This document shows positions 1 through 10,480 of a DNA stretch of 64,000 nt, one piece after another; the stretch's first letter is position 1, and each line of letters opens with the position of its first letter. This DNA comes from Diabrotica undecimpunctata (lineage: Eukaryota; Arthropoda; Insecta; Coleoptera; Chrysomelidae), in the NCBI RefSeq assembly GCF_040954645.1, contig NC_092808.1, forward strand, positions 16,545,883-16,609,882, read 5' to 3'. The position numbers and the translations under genes were made by a program. The notes under the pieces are model-generated. The model was not told where the DNA came from and did not search any database. It worked only from the letters and a program-made list of their open reading frames with translations.

Positions 1-656
1 CTATAAACAAAATTTGTACATTTGAGAATAACATGAATAATATATGTTGAAAACAGAAAATATTACCTAAAATTTACCATTATTGCCGATACATTCAAAT
101 TAGTAAATATGAAGAATTATATTTTCTCCTATATATTATTTCAGAGACTCCTCCAAAGCTCTCTGGATGTGTAAGTTTCCAGTTTCATTTTCCCCCGCCA
201 AACTTTTAATACAGAATACGAATCATTGATCACTTTTTCTGTATCTGTGGAGGTTTTGATTCCATCAACTGTAATCGACAGACGGACCGCACAAAAGTAG
301 GAGCGTACAAGTAAAAAATTATTTTCTTTAGTTGTTGCTCCCATCAACTAGTTACTGCAGATGTATTTACTGGTAAAGATATTTTATCGTAATAAATGTG
401 ATCTGAAACAAAAGTTATCTCTTTTCGTCTTTGGGTAGTCATACCATCAAAGATGAGCACTGTGTTCGGTTGCGTACAATCAACGTGTGCGTGAACAATC
501 AAAAGACAGTTACCAAGACATAATTGGAGTAAGCATTTAAACCATTGGATTGGAACTCTAATGCTAAAGGTATTAACATCAATGGTCCGAAATTAGATCA
601 TCTCCGATAACATTTTTCCCATAATAGAAGATAGCAGAAACCAGAAAATCGGTTTT
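1..656. other. No recognised feature
   Basis: AT-rich sequence, presumably intronic or 3' flank of Alh. Short open frames here show no family resemblance. Confidence 0.5.
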
Positions 657-985
657 TTGATAAACTATGGAAAAACAAAAATTATGAGAAATTTCCATAA
701 TAGAAATCAAGAAATCGCCCATAGAAGTTGTGGAAAGATATGCTTATTTGAGCCACAAAACAATATTAACGCAGATATCCAGACAGACAGAGACAGCCAG
801 ATATCTAAGCCACTCAGAAGAGTTTTATTCGGAAAAATGATTCTGAGAGACGTGTTTAAAACTAATGTTCCAATCTATTTAAAAAGGAAAGCTTTCAGTC
901 CTCACATACGAAGCAGAAATCTTAACTCTCCCAATAACACCAAAGCAAAAATTTAGGACACAACGTAAAACGGAGAAATCAATGG
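657..985 (+). pseudogene. RTE-like LINE fragment, left part
   Basis: Degenerate C-terminal part of a non-LTR reverse transcriptase ORF. The stretch reading LRRVLFGKMILRDVFKTNVP and IYLKRKAF corresponds to AFGKMKDSFRSKIPMCLKRK in the better-kept LINE at 42753-43919. The reading continues after the MITE at 1354-1500. Confidence 0.7.
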
Positions 986-1353
986 TTAAGAGCATAGGCG
1001 CAAAATTTCGGGCCAATGCTTTTTAAATGCATTCTTTTTTTTTCGAATCCTGAGAAAACTAATAAATATTTTTGAAAAATTTAAACGCAGAATGAAAACT
1101 TCTATAATGTTTATTTTAATAAGTTACAGAGGTGAAAAAAAAAGAGAAATTTTAGTGTAATTTTTAATTTCAAATATCTCATTCAAAAAAACTTTTTGTT
1201 TATTCTAAGGGACTTTCAGCCCTCGGTAATAATGTAATCTTTCATTTTGCGTTTAAATTTTTCAAAAATATTTGTTAGTTTTCTCAGGATTCGAAAAAAA
1301 AAATGAATGCATTTAAAAAGCATCGGCCCGAAATTTTGCGCCTACGCTCTTAA
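986..1353. mobile_element. TTAA-flanked foldback MITE
   Basis: Two inverted arms of about 110 bp (990-1097 and 1243-1349), nearly identical, start with GAGCRTAGGCGCAAAATTTC and are bounded by TTAA on both sides. A central 145 bp is not palindromic and encodes nothing. The TTAA target suggests mobilisation by a piggyBac-type transposase. It splits a LINE open frame, so insertion is younger than the LINE. Confidence 0.85.
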
Positions 1354-1500
1354 AATAAACTTGAGAAATAGTCTAAGAAACGAGTAAGTTCGTAAGCGAA
1401 CTGGAGTGAAAGACATTATCGAAGATATTAGACAAAAATGAAGATGGGCGGGACATGTAAGAAATTCAATGTGTCCTATAACAGCGTTGGATAATTTCAA
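1354..1500 (+). pseudogene. RTE-like LINE fragment, right part
   Basis: Continues the fragment at 657-985 after the MITE: NLRNSLRNE, GVKDIIEDIRQK and RWAGHVRNS are typical of the C-terminal tail of this LINE family. At least two stops and frame breaks. Confidence 0.65.
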
Positions 1501-2245
1501 CAGTTAAAAAAATTAAAATATCTTATTGTAATGTTTTATAATTTACTTGTATGTTTCCAGAAATTTGTTTTCACCTTTTTCCACTCTAAAGTTGATATAT
1601 CTATTATTTTTAATTTCATAATTTACAGAAAATATTAAGTTTTTGTCATCGTTCAACCATAGAAAGGAAAAATATCAGTCCTAAACCAATATTTTCAAAA
1701 TTAAATTCTTGACACTGTTTATATACAAATATACATTCCAGAGATGAATTCCCTTTAAAGATAAAAACTACTATGATTGTAAAATGAATATTTTTCAATA
1801 GTTTTCAATCATTTTGTGAATGCAAACGTGCATATCTGATTTCAACATATATAAATCACATTAAAATTAATTTAATCACCATATTTTACTACCAGACAAT
1901 CGGTAGAATAAGGAAACAAAACAACAAAAACCTATACCAATATAATATAAAAAATTTTTGTAAAAAGTAGCCAATTCAAAATGAAGTCAGTACATACAAG
2001 CAATTCAGTGCTGATTTGGCTATAGGATCATTTTTCGCTTAATACTTTCGAGAAACTGTAAAGGAGTTTCTTGAAAGTATAGATAAAAATTAATAGCAAA
2101 CATAGCATCAATATAATAAATTTTTGGCATACGATTTACGATCAGCCTCAAAAAATTATCAGACAATCGCTCATCAAATCAAAAGTCTTACGAGGATTAT
2201 GTCTTGGGTTTGATCATAAGAGTTGAAACAGTTTATACTAACATT
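1501..2245. other. No recognised feature
   Basis: AT-rich, non-coding. A few short imperfect inverted repeats near 2035-2085 only. Confidence 0.4.
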
Positions 2246-2249
2246 TAAA

Positions 2250-2504
2250 TAAAAAATTTAAGGAAAAATACCTTCATAAAAGGTATATAAATTAAAAACC
2301 CAAAAGGGCTATGTCATGAAGACAAAACGTTTTCGGAAACCCGTTAAACGGGTTTTTACCCTGATATTTAGTGGCTCAAAACATGTACACCTAGACACTG
2401 AGGATGGAACATGGTTTCCGAAAACGTTTTGTCTTCATGACATAGCCCGTATGGGTTTTATATACCTTTTATAAAGGATTTTTACTTAAATTTTTTGTGA
2501 TACA
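2250..2504. repeat. Penelope-like terminal foldback
   Basis: Inverted arms of roughly 75-85 bp (about 2250-2330 and 2415-2504) share GTTTTCGGAAAC / GTTTCCGAAAAC and the TATATACCTTTTATAAAGG outer part. The spacer holds a small second palindrome (cccgttaaacggg). The pattern ACTGAGGATGG...CCGAAAAC resembles the ends of the Penelope-like elements elsewhere in the window. No coding sequence remains. Confidence 0.5.
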
Positions 2505-2639
2505 TGGTATACAGCCAGCTACAGGAACTTAGTTTCCTTGTGGATTTTAACATTTAAATATTATATTGTCACGCATTTATGTGAATTTGACGGATTGTAA
2601 TAAAATATAACTTAAGAATGATTGTTGCAGTTGTTGTGG

Positions 2640-2900
2640 TAACGCATGATACTCACTTAGGAATAGTCTTCACTTTGGTGAGCTTTGGACCCAATGAATC
2701 GGCCCGACCCGATACGATCAGTGTGAAGTTAGCTACACGACGTGGAACTTGACATTTTACGGAAAACGTGATGTTTTGACACAATACGTAACGTTTTGCC
2801 ATAAAACGTAATTTTTGACGTAGACGTAGACATTTTATTTGATGTCGAATTTCAGCGTTCACAAGATATCTGACGTTAAACGTCAAAAAAACGTTATGTC
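2640..2900 (-). other. ACGT-rich island with a short open frame
   Basis: About ten ACGT tetramers fall within 150 bp, unusual for this AT-rich window. On the minus strand a 77-codon frame ends TLIVSGRADSLGPKLTKVK just before a donor-like GTGAGT. I recognise no family. It may be a stray exon or a repeat. Confidence 0.25.
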
Positions 2901-3128
2901 AAAATATTCCTGCATTGAAATTCCAAAAATTGATTTATGATTGTGGGCCACAATACCACAAGTTTGAGATGCCACATGCCACATGAAAATAGCTTCAGAA
3001 CAATATTTCATAAAATGATTAAAATATATTGTAGAAATATACAAAGTAAAAGTGACAGTTTATTTCGAATTTTCAAATAACTAAAATAACTCATAAAATT
3101 AGCAAAATTTACTTTTCTAATGCATTAA

Positions 3129-3292
3129 TGAGAGTAAGGAAGACAACAAGAAGCATGGGAAGACCTCAAAAAAGATGGGTAAATGATATAAGAGCAGTGG
3201 CAGGCAAACAGTGGATTAGATTGGCGCAAGATAGAGAAAGATGGAAGCAATTGGGAGAGACCTACATTCAGGAGTGGATGGAAAATGGTTGA
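3129..3292 (+). pseudogene. RTE-like LINE 3' end
   Basis: Open C-terminal tail: SMGRPQKRWVNDIRAVAGKQ, WIRLAQDRERWKQLGETYIQ, EWMENG and stop. This is the conserved end of the RTE-type ORF. Severely 5'-truncated. Confidence 0.75.
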
Positions 3293-4479
3293 CAAAGAGA
3301 ATGAGAGTAAATATTATTGAACTGTATTTTCGTTCTGACAGTGTTTATTTAAGAGTTTAAACGATAATCTAATTATCTCATTTCCATACAAGAAATATTT
3401 AACTCTTAATTTTACTTAAAATCATTGTTATTCATTGAAATTCTTTATATGACAAATAAGTATATGGTTAAGATGCCACATGTCTATTTTTGGACTTATA
3501 TACATCTCTGAAGTGAGTTTCCACAAGTTTTCAATGATTTTGTTTTTGAAATATTTAGGTATGTACATTGTCTTTTTATAATATTGTGAATCATGTACAT
3601 GTGTTACACGAATACAAACATATCTGGTCATGTACATTCTTGCACGATGAACTCCCAATTTAATTTCTGGTATGTTGGAACAATATGCCATTTTTTAACA
3701 TGAAGAGTGATGTCTTGTATCATCTTAGCTCTACTGAGCATCTTACCTCTTACTTTAACTGAACACATGATCTATTTTTTGAGTGTGTATTTTTTCTTTC
3801 AGTTAAAGAATTTATATACTGAATTAAAGATAATATTATAGAAGCTGTTATAAAACCTAAACTATTATAAAACCGTGAGCCAAGCCACTGTTTCTTCTAA
3901 TCCAACATCTGAACCTTTAAAAAAAGATTGAGTAACTTAAATAAGAAAATATTATACTCAAGTAAGAGAAACAAAGTTTGAAGAATAAAAACAATCTATA
4001 CAAAGAAAAGCGAATAAACAATTAAAATACTAAAAACAATAAAGTAAAATTGAAGAAAAAAGTAGACGGAAGTACAGTATTGTGAGAATCAATGTGAAAG
4101 TAGACAATTTCTGTATTATTTCAACTTGGCATCACTTTTGACAGGTGTTTCTTAAGTTATCGCATAACATATCAGTTTGAATTAAGTTAATAGTCGTTTC
4201 AGTCGTTTTATCGGTTATTGTGGCTAAGTTACACATGTTTTGTGTGTTTTAGGATATATAGCATGTCTTTTCTAGTTTTTTTCAAGTGTGTGCTATCGCC
4301 GACACTGCGCCAATGAAAAACTATGGAAAGGGACATTGCTAGGAAGTGTTCCGTACGCTTAGAAGCTGTATATAAGATAATTAAACAAAAAATGAACACT
4401 GGATCAGTAGAAAGGTAGCCACTTCAGGATACTTTGACCTCTGGCGTCACGCGGCCATGTCGCGGAAACGGCTCGTCTG
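3293..4479. other. No recognised feature
   Basis: AT-rich sequence. Open frames here have repetitive AT-driven composition and no recognisable motif. Confidence 0.4.
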
Positions 4480-4690
4480 ATCGTGGCGTATTAGGTGTCA
4501 TGTGACAGGGTTTAACGGATAGAATAGGCTGACAAAGAAAAATTAAAGATGGCGGCATGCCAAAGGGAAATTACACACGTATCTTTGCTACTTTCGGGCC
4601 AATCGTGACTTGCGAGGTATCATATAACAAGATTTAGCGAATTTAATACAATGACAAAGAAAAATAAAACATAGCGGTATGCCATAAAGA
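4480..4690. repeat. Diverged tandem repeat, about 121-bp period
   Basis: Two related units (4480-4568 and 4601-4690) share TGACAAAGAAAAAT, an adjacent GCGGYATGCCA block and the start ATCGTG. By eye they are roughly three-quarters identical. Origin unknown. Confidence 0.4.
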
Positions 4691-5670
4691 CCTTAGGCTT
4701 ATATCACCTAAAGGTATTAACGCACAGATAGGTACAAGGTTCTCATAGTCTTAGAACATTTTCTAACTAAGATTATGATGAAACGAGAATGATTTTCAGA
4801 TAAGACACCTTTTTTTAGTATAAGAATATCAATAAAAGTGTATGAGGGAGATGTGAAGGAAATTCGACTTGTGCGCACTTGGTATAAACAATAAAAAATC
4901 CACTCAAAAAGACGTTTTGGGGCGGTTTTTCATATTAAGGAACAGAAAAATTTATACTCATATATGGAACACTTTATAAATAAAATTGAAAGTTGTAATT
5001 GTTTGTATTGAAAATAAACAACAATAATACAGAAATTTTTGAGTTGGCATCTACTACATTGTTTAAAATTACTTCCGTAGGTATGGTATATTTCCCCGAC
5101 TTACCGTATTTAACTTACTTTTCACTTAATAATTTATTACAGTTAGAGTAACAAAATATTTCTTGTTTCAATTGAAATATAAAATATTGTATTAAAAAAT
5201 ATTGGATGATTCAGATACCTTACGCTTGGTTTGTTGTTTTCAGAGTTTCTTATATTCCATAACATAACATAAATAGGCGTACAGAACAATCACGTCATCA
5301 CATGGCGACAAAATGATGCAAAAAGTATGAAAATTTTAATAGACATGAAACAAGAGAAGTAGCTTTTGCGTAGCTCCAACAACAGCAATTGAGCTTATAG
5401 AATCTTTCATTGTTTCGACTGTTAATACATACTCTTATATGAAAAAATAATGTTAATAACTCTATCGACTCTTATAATCAAACCCTTATTTAGCTGGCTA
5501 TCAGACCAAATGATACATGAAATAATTATTGACTAGATGGTTCGTCAACACAGAAAATCATAATTAACCGGACTCGCCACAAACCCAAAAGAATGTATTC
5601 TAATTTCGATGATTTGTCAACGCAAGTCTAACAGTCTAGTAATACTAAACGAAGGATCTACAGCTGTGTT
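4691..5670. other. Unique-looking sequence, possible Alh 3' UTR
   Basis: No coding or repeat family seen. If the tentative terminal exon at 5671-5742 is real, this is its 3' UTR, with an AATAAA-like site near 5130 on the minus strand. Confidence 0.25.
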
Positions 5671-5742
5671 TCAGCTGGGCTTCAACGGGGCTTGGTGTAT
5701 TATGTCCAATTCTCTTTCGCCTCTATCCCTTCGTATTACCAC
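5671..5742 (-). CDS. Candidate Alh terminal exon and 3' UTR (tentative)
   Basis: A very good acceptor (aaatttcttttttcag) at 5743 opens a short frame VVIRRDRGERELDIIHQAP ending KPS and TGA. It is followed on the minus strand by about 500 bp of unique-looking sequence with a possible poly(A) signal region near 5130. Only the phase-0 frame is open beyond two residues, whereas Alh exon 10 ends in phase 2. An intermediate exon, not found, would be needed. It could belong to another gene or be chance. Confidence 0.3.
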   Translation of the reverse strand: MVIRRDRGERELDIIHQAPLKPS

Positions 5743-7010
5743 CTGAAAAAAGAAATTTATTTCATACAACTATGTTTACATTTAGTGCAGCAATAGAACT
5801 TGGAACGAAAAATTCATGTTTTCAATAAAACCGTCAAAATTCTTGTTTTAAATATTAATAAACGCAGGTAAATAACAACTGGTTCAGTGGTAAAACACCT
5901 TTCTCATATGAATCACATTACTATATTTACTGCTATTTATAGATCATTTGTAGGCTATTTAGGAGGTGAAATACAGAAAAATGGCTATTGTCGTGTTATC
6001 TTGAATTTAAAGTACCTAGAGGTAAATAGTTGCAGAGATAGTCGGCAATTTACCTCCCAATAAAACCGACCATCATGTAAAAAAATTTTGAATCTGTATA
6101 AATGTTTAGACACTAAAGGTAAAAGGTTCAATTAACCTTAAAAAATTAAAGTTCCGTTTTGCATTCTATTTTTGTTGATTTATAACTTAGCCAGCAAATG
6201 GAATTTACAGCCATTATGGGAAATCAAATTTACCAGAATGTTGATGAATTGTTTACACACGTCAGTCCATTTTCTAAATAGTTAATAAAAGAAAAGACTT
6301 TGATACTAATATTGGAGAAGAGGTTCCGGGCTCTATAATTTCCAACCCATCGTCAGGCTCTTTATAAGGTTATTTAACCATTAAAAAACAAATATTACAG
6401 TTCGACTGGTCCAACGAAGACTGTATTAACTCAAATTTTCCTCTTTTTGAGTTACGAGCGCAAAACAATAAAACATAATGATCTCTTCTCTAGGAAAGAA
6501 TCGTATCTCAGTAAAATATAGTTAGGCAACCAATCTCACGTGTATGCGTTTTATAGTATCTCCGATTTATGAAAGCTTTTTATAGTATCTCCGATTTATG
6601 AAAAACAACCGTAGAAAATCATCATATCTTGAGTTACAATAGTCTTCGTTGTTATCCGAGGCGATATCTTTAGATATAGTAACATGAGTTGCTACGGTAT
6701 TCGGCGCTAGTTTAAGATTATGTTCAAAAGTTTAGTGTTGTTATAACTGCCATAATCTGTTCCAGAAGTGTGTTAATCTTGGAATTAGCTGAGAAGGCCT
6801 ATAAAAACACTGAAACGGATATTTCTTATAGCTCGTTTGAAGGTAAATTCATAATCGACTTTATTTAAAATAAAAACAACAAAGAAAAAATCTACTTATT
6901 TATTAAGGTAAAATATTGCTGTAAGTATTGTAGAAGAAAGCAAATACAAAAAGACGAATGAGATGAATGACGTTTGAATTCCGCATTAAAAAATATTATG
7001 TACCTCTCTT
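5743..7010. other. Intronic AT-rich sequence with a short duplication
   Basis: No coding region. A 26-bp block is directly duplicated with a 28-bp period at 6549-6602 (TTTTATAGTATCTCCGATTT twice). Confidence 0.4.
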
Positions 7011-7271
7011 GTGTTAATTTCAGTAAACTTACAAGAGAATGAAGCCAATGCGAATGAAAATGAAATAATTGAGAAGGAAAGCGATGAGGAACCATTTCAT
7101 GCAGACTCGGATATTGACCCAGATTACATTCCGACAGAAGAGGAAAACATCCCTGGAGTAATAACTAAACCTAATAAGAGTATAACTGAGGCAACAACAA
7201 ATAGAAAGATAAGAAACAGGGACAATATAGAGAGAGTAAATAGGAAAATAATTAGAAATGTTATTGAGTAG
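7011..7271 (+). pseudogene. Transposase N-terminal relic (Sola-like family)
   Basis: Acidic leader EKESDEEPFHADSDIDPDYI followed by a basic stretch. Such Asp-Pro-Asp-Tyr leaders precede the transposase family represented downstream at 7870-8065. No start context or complete ORF. Assignment rests on position and composition. Confidence 0.4.
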
Positions 7272-7513
7272 GTGTATACAAATTCTAATAAAACTAGTCT
7301 AAATCTGGGTCTAAAATTAAAGGAAGACAGATAGGTTGGAAGTTAAAAGATTATACGATATTGGTATAGAATTCTATGATAATGTACGATTTGATTGCTC
7401 GTCATGTGAGACAGCTTGCCAAAAAACCAGTAACTATTAGTGCAGAACAATGGTCTCGAAGAAAATACTCTCGAGAATATTACTACTACATTCGTAATGA
7501 AGAACAACGTTGT

Positions 7514-7866
7514 TAAACTGTTTGTTCGGGCTGCCAGGCCATTGTCTTCTGAGATTAGTTCTAGACGTTTCGCCAACACTAGGCGTTGGCATCTTCTGGA
7601 GATGTTACTGCTTCGCTTGTAAGCTGAAACTGACGCCGCGTTGTACTGCGGAGGCCATATTTATACTTTCTACTCGCTTCCCCTCCACTGGTTTCCGCGT
7701 GAGGGGGCGTGTCGTCGTTTGTAGTAGCTTTTCTTTCTTCGTGTTTTGCGGGAAGGGTTTTTGTGGATTTTAATATTAGTATCCATGTTTTGTTGATTTG
7801 TAGTCCTTCTTCTATCCGATTAAAATTATTTGGGTGCTTATATATCTCCAACGCTTCCCGATACAA
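7514..7866 (-). pseudogene. Penelope-like element, 3' coding end and terminus
   Basis: Minus-strand frame YREALEIYKHPNNFN...INKTW matches the tail that follows the GIY-YIG endonuclease in many insect Penelope-like proteins. It continues through a Ser/Arg/Thr-rich end. Downstream, at 7600-7558, is a hairpin GCCAAC-loop-GTTGGC flanked by AGAAGAT and GAAACGTC, like the ends of other Penelope copies here. The fragment interrupts the Sola-like relic. Confidence 0.6.
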
Positions 7867-7869
7867 CCG

Positions 7870-8065
7870 TGGGTAGTTTTAGCTACTCATTTGTCTAACG
7901 TAAATTATTCTTATTACAAAAGCAAATACTCTACATGTAACTTTACAGAGTATGATGTTGGAAATAATCAGGGTTACTGCTTTATCTGGCATGAGCAGGT
8001 GGCTAAAAGAGGTCCAAATGAAATTGTCAGTTGCCTCTGGAAATTTTTAGATCTCAAGATTTAAA
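7870..8065 (+). pseudogene. Transposase core relic (Sola-like family)
   Basis: Frame FTEYDVGNNQGYCFIWHEQV followed by AKRGPNEIVSCLWKFLD matches the mid-region of a transposase family also seen in the element at 46521-49194 (there GLGYMYGWGE and SQEISACVTKHI). The rest of the catalytic domain is lost. Confidence 0.5.
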
Positions 8066-9314
8066 AACTGACTCATATGCTTATTAGCCTGTGGTCTTTG
8101 CGCGGAATTTCATCCATGCAGTTTTGGGTATAGCCGGAAAAGTAAAGCGGGGCCTAACTTTTACATATACATCATCTGGTTTTGGGGCTTTTTGACGTTT
8201 GTAGTAATATATTACTATATATTTAGTTTCCTTGATAATTAATTCTGTAATTCTTCTGGGACTATTCAGGTCCCTAAACTCGCTTTCCTCCCTACATCTT
8301 CTCCGTAAGAGTACCGCAACCAATAACACAAGGAACAGGAGAAAATAGGTTTTTTGAGGTTTTCCAATCTCATTGCACAATGATACTAGGTACTACTAGG
8401 TACTTGAAGCATGTAATAAAATCACTTCAACTCAGTTACTTAAAAATAGCAGTAAATGTTAAAATATAAAAAATGTAAGAAAAGGAGTAGTTGCCACGTA
8501 AACTTTGTTAAATTAAATTTATTGAACATTTAGATTATACTAATTTTTAGGGTTTTATTCATACTAATCAGTAGTTTCATGACCTTCCGACATGTAGTTC
8601 TATTAATACACTAAATATTTCGGTAACACTAGATTTTTATGATACATCATTTATGAAATTATTTTTTACGATGATATATTTTGTGATAGCGATCCTGATA
8701 GTGTCATGAAAGTATAACATTTTTGAAATTATATGCATCATAAATGTTTCAATGTGTAATTATATGAGAATCTTGCTATATATCAAAACCGTTTAACAAC
8801 ATGATACATTTATTTATATACAGCAATTAAATATATATATAATTCTTGAAAACAAATCCTACACCTGGACATATTAAAAGTATCGTATAGCTTGAAAAAC
8901 TTCCATGACTACTACCACTAAAACCTTCATAAGTTAAGGCAGCACAGCCATTACCATTACCTTAAGCCCCATGAAATGATCGAACTTTCTCAAACAAAGA
9001 ACCGTAAAATCCAAGCAATAGTGATGTATGATTTTTTGTAGACATATTCTCATGTTAGTCATTGTGTTGCCTGCATTTTGAATTGAATACACTTTAAATA
9101 AATTAAAATTTTGAAAAAAAAATTGTGAATTTTCCAGCATTTTTCAATATTTTAAGGAAATGAAAATTACTCAGTATTTCAGTTGTTAATATTTCGTCGA
9201 GTTACCCAGGTTTAAGAAAATAATGAATATTCTACATTTTCTAGAACCGGAAATATTGCAAATTTTTCAGCGCGCTCTAACTATTAATATAGTATGTTTG
9301 TGGTGAGAGTGTTT
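8066..9314. other. No recognised feature
   Basis: A 98-codon minus-strand frame at 8380-8084 has a hydrophobic Leu/Val stretch, but I recognise no family and would not call it a gene. The rest is AT-rich. Confidence 0.35.
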
Positions 9315-9645
9315 TTTAGGACGGAAGAACCTTTTATTTCATCCAGCAGGAAGTTCCTCGAAGCGGCGTCCCTATTTCAAATAGCTAGAGGACTTTCTTG
9401 TGTTTTGTTAGCCAATTTGTCCAGAAGATTCATGTAAGTACTCCTTTATTTCATTTTTTTGGTAGATGTCCCAATCCAACCCCCTTGCCATTCACTTATC
9501 CACGACCTCGTTCTCCAAATAAATCCTGAGCGCTCTTCGCATAAGTTTCGTTTATTTTGCTTGCCCTATCTCCACCCCCAATAATTTCTGTCCCCAATTT
9601 TCAACCCCCCATAGTAATATCCTATGTGATAGGCAAAATAATTCC
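9315..9645. repeat. Unclassified interspersed repeat, copy 1
   Basis: About 330 bp aligning in the same orientation with 12709-13035. Shared blocks include CCAGCAGGAAGTT, TCGAAGCGGCGTCCC, TTTGTCCAG and TTGCTTGCCCTATCT. Strikingly C-rich on the plus strand compared with its surroundings. No coding sequence seen. Confidence 0.6.
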
Positions 9646-9984
9646 TTACAAGATACAGTTTAATATTTTTGTAGTCGGTGCTTTTGACCGTGCGCGTATA
9701 CATAAGTATCAAAGATATTTGTGTTGCAGTTTCAGTTTTAGATATTTAGGTATTGTAATAGTATTTTTTTATTTGCAGGTTATGTGTTCTTACGAGAAAA
9801 AAAATAAAGCGTATTTTAGCCAAATAAGCTGAAATTGAGAGCGACGATGGGATAGGTGGATCTCCTGAAAACGAAGATGACTTTTGGAGAACAATGATCA
9901 CGATTCTAATTTAGAGCAATCAGAAGGAGAAAAGCTACCAGATTTAAACGAAACTCAGCAAGATCTAAATACTCGTCTGTGTTT

Positions 9985-10480
9985 TGTGGGCAGGAATAAT
10001 CAGTCCCATGAACTGAAAAGAAGAATCGGTCTTGGGTGGGCAGCACATAAAAAGACTGAGAGAAACTTTTAAAAGTGAGCTGCCCACATGCCTGTAGAGA
10101 AAGGTGTTTGATCAATGCATCTTCGCAGTGTTGACATATGGAACATAAACAATTTCCTTAACAAAAGCCTCAGCTACCAAACTAAGAGTCACACAGAGAA
10201 GAATGGAGCGATCCATGTTAGGAATAACTCTACGAGAAAAAATAAAAAACCAAGAGGTCAGGAGAAGAACCAAGGTGACTGACGTCCTCGAAAGGATAAC
10301 CAGACTAAAATGGAGATGGGCAAGACACATAGCTAGAATGAAGAATCAGCGAGGTTATTGGAATGAGACCAAGGCAAGAAAAGAGAAGCGTCGGTTCTAC
10401 ACGATGTTCTGACTATTTAAGAAGACAAAATAAAAACTGAATGAGAGTGGCGCAAGAAAGATGAGGTAAAGTTTTTATGT
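9985..10480 (+). pseudogene. RTE-like LINE C-terminal fragment
   Basis: Broken frame: QSHELKRRIGLGWAAHKKT, LTYGT, MERSMLGITLREKIKNQE, VRRRTKVTDVLERITRLKWR and WARHIARMK follow the order of the LINE at 42753-43919. The preceding 9790-9984 (EIESDDGIGGSPENEDDF, then ...LNETQQDLN) looks like the acidic leader of a piggyBac-type transposase, but this is weak. Confidence 0.7.

Noticed and set aside
8084..8380. 98-codon minus-strand frame with a hydrophobic segment
   Set aside because: No family resemblance, no splice or promoter context, and it lies within transposon debris.
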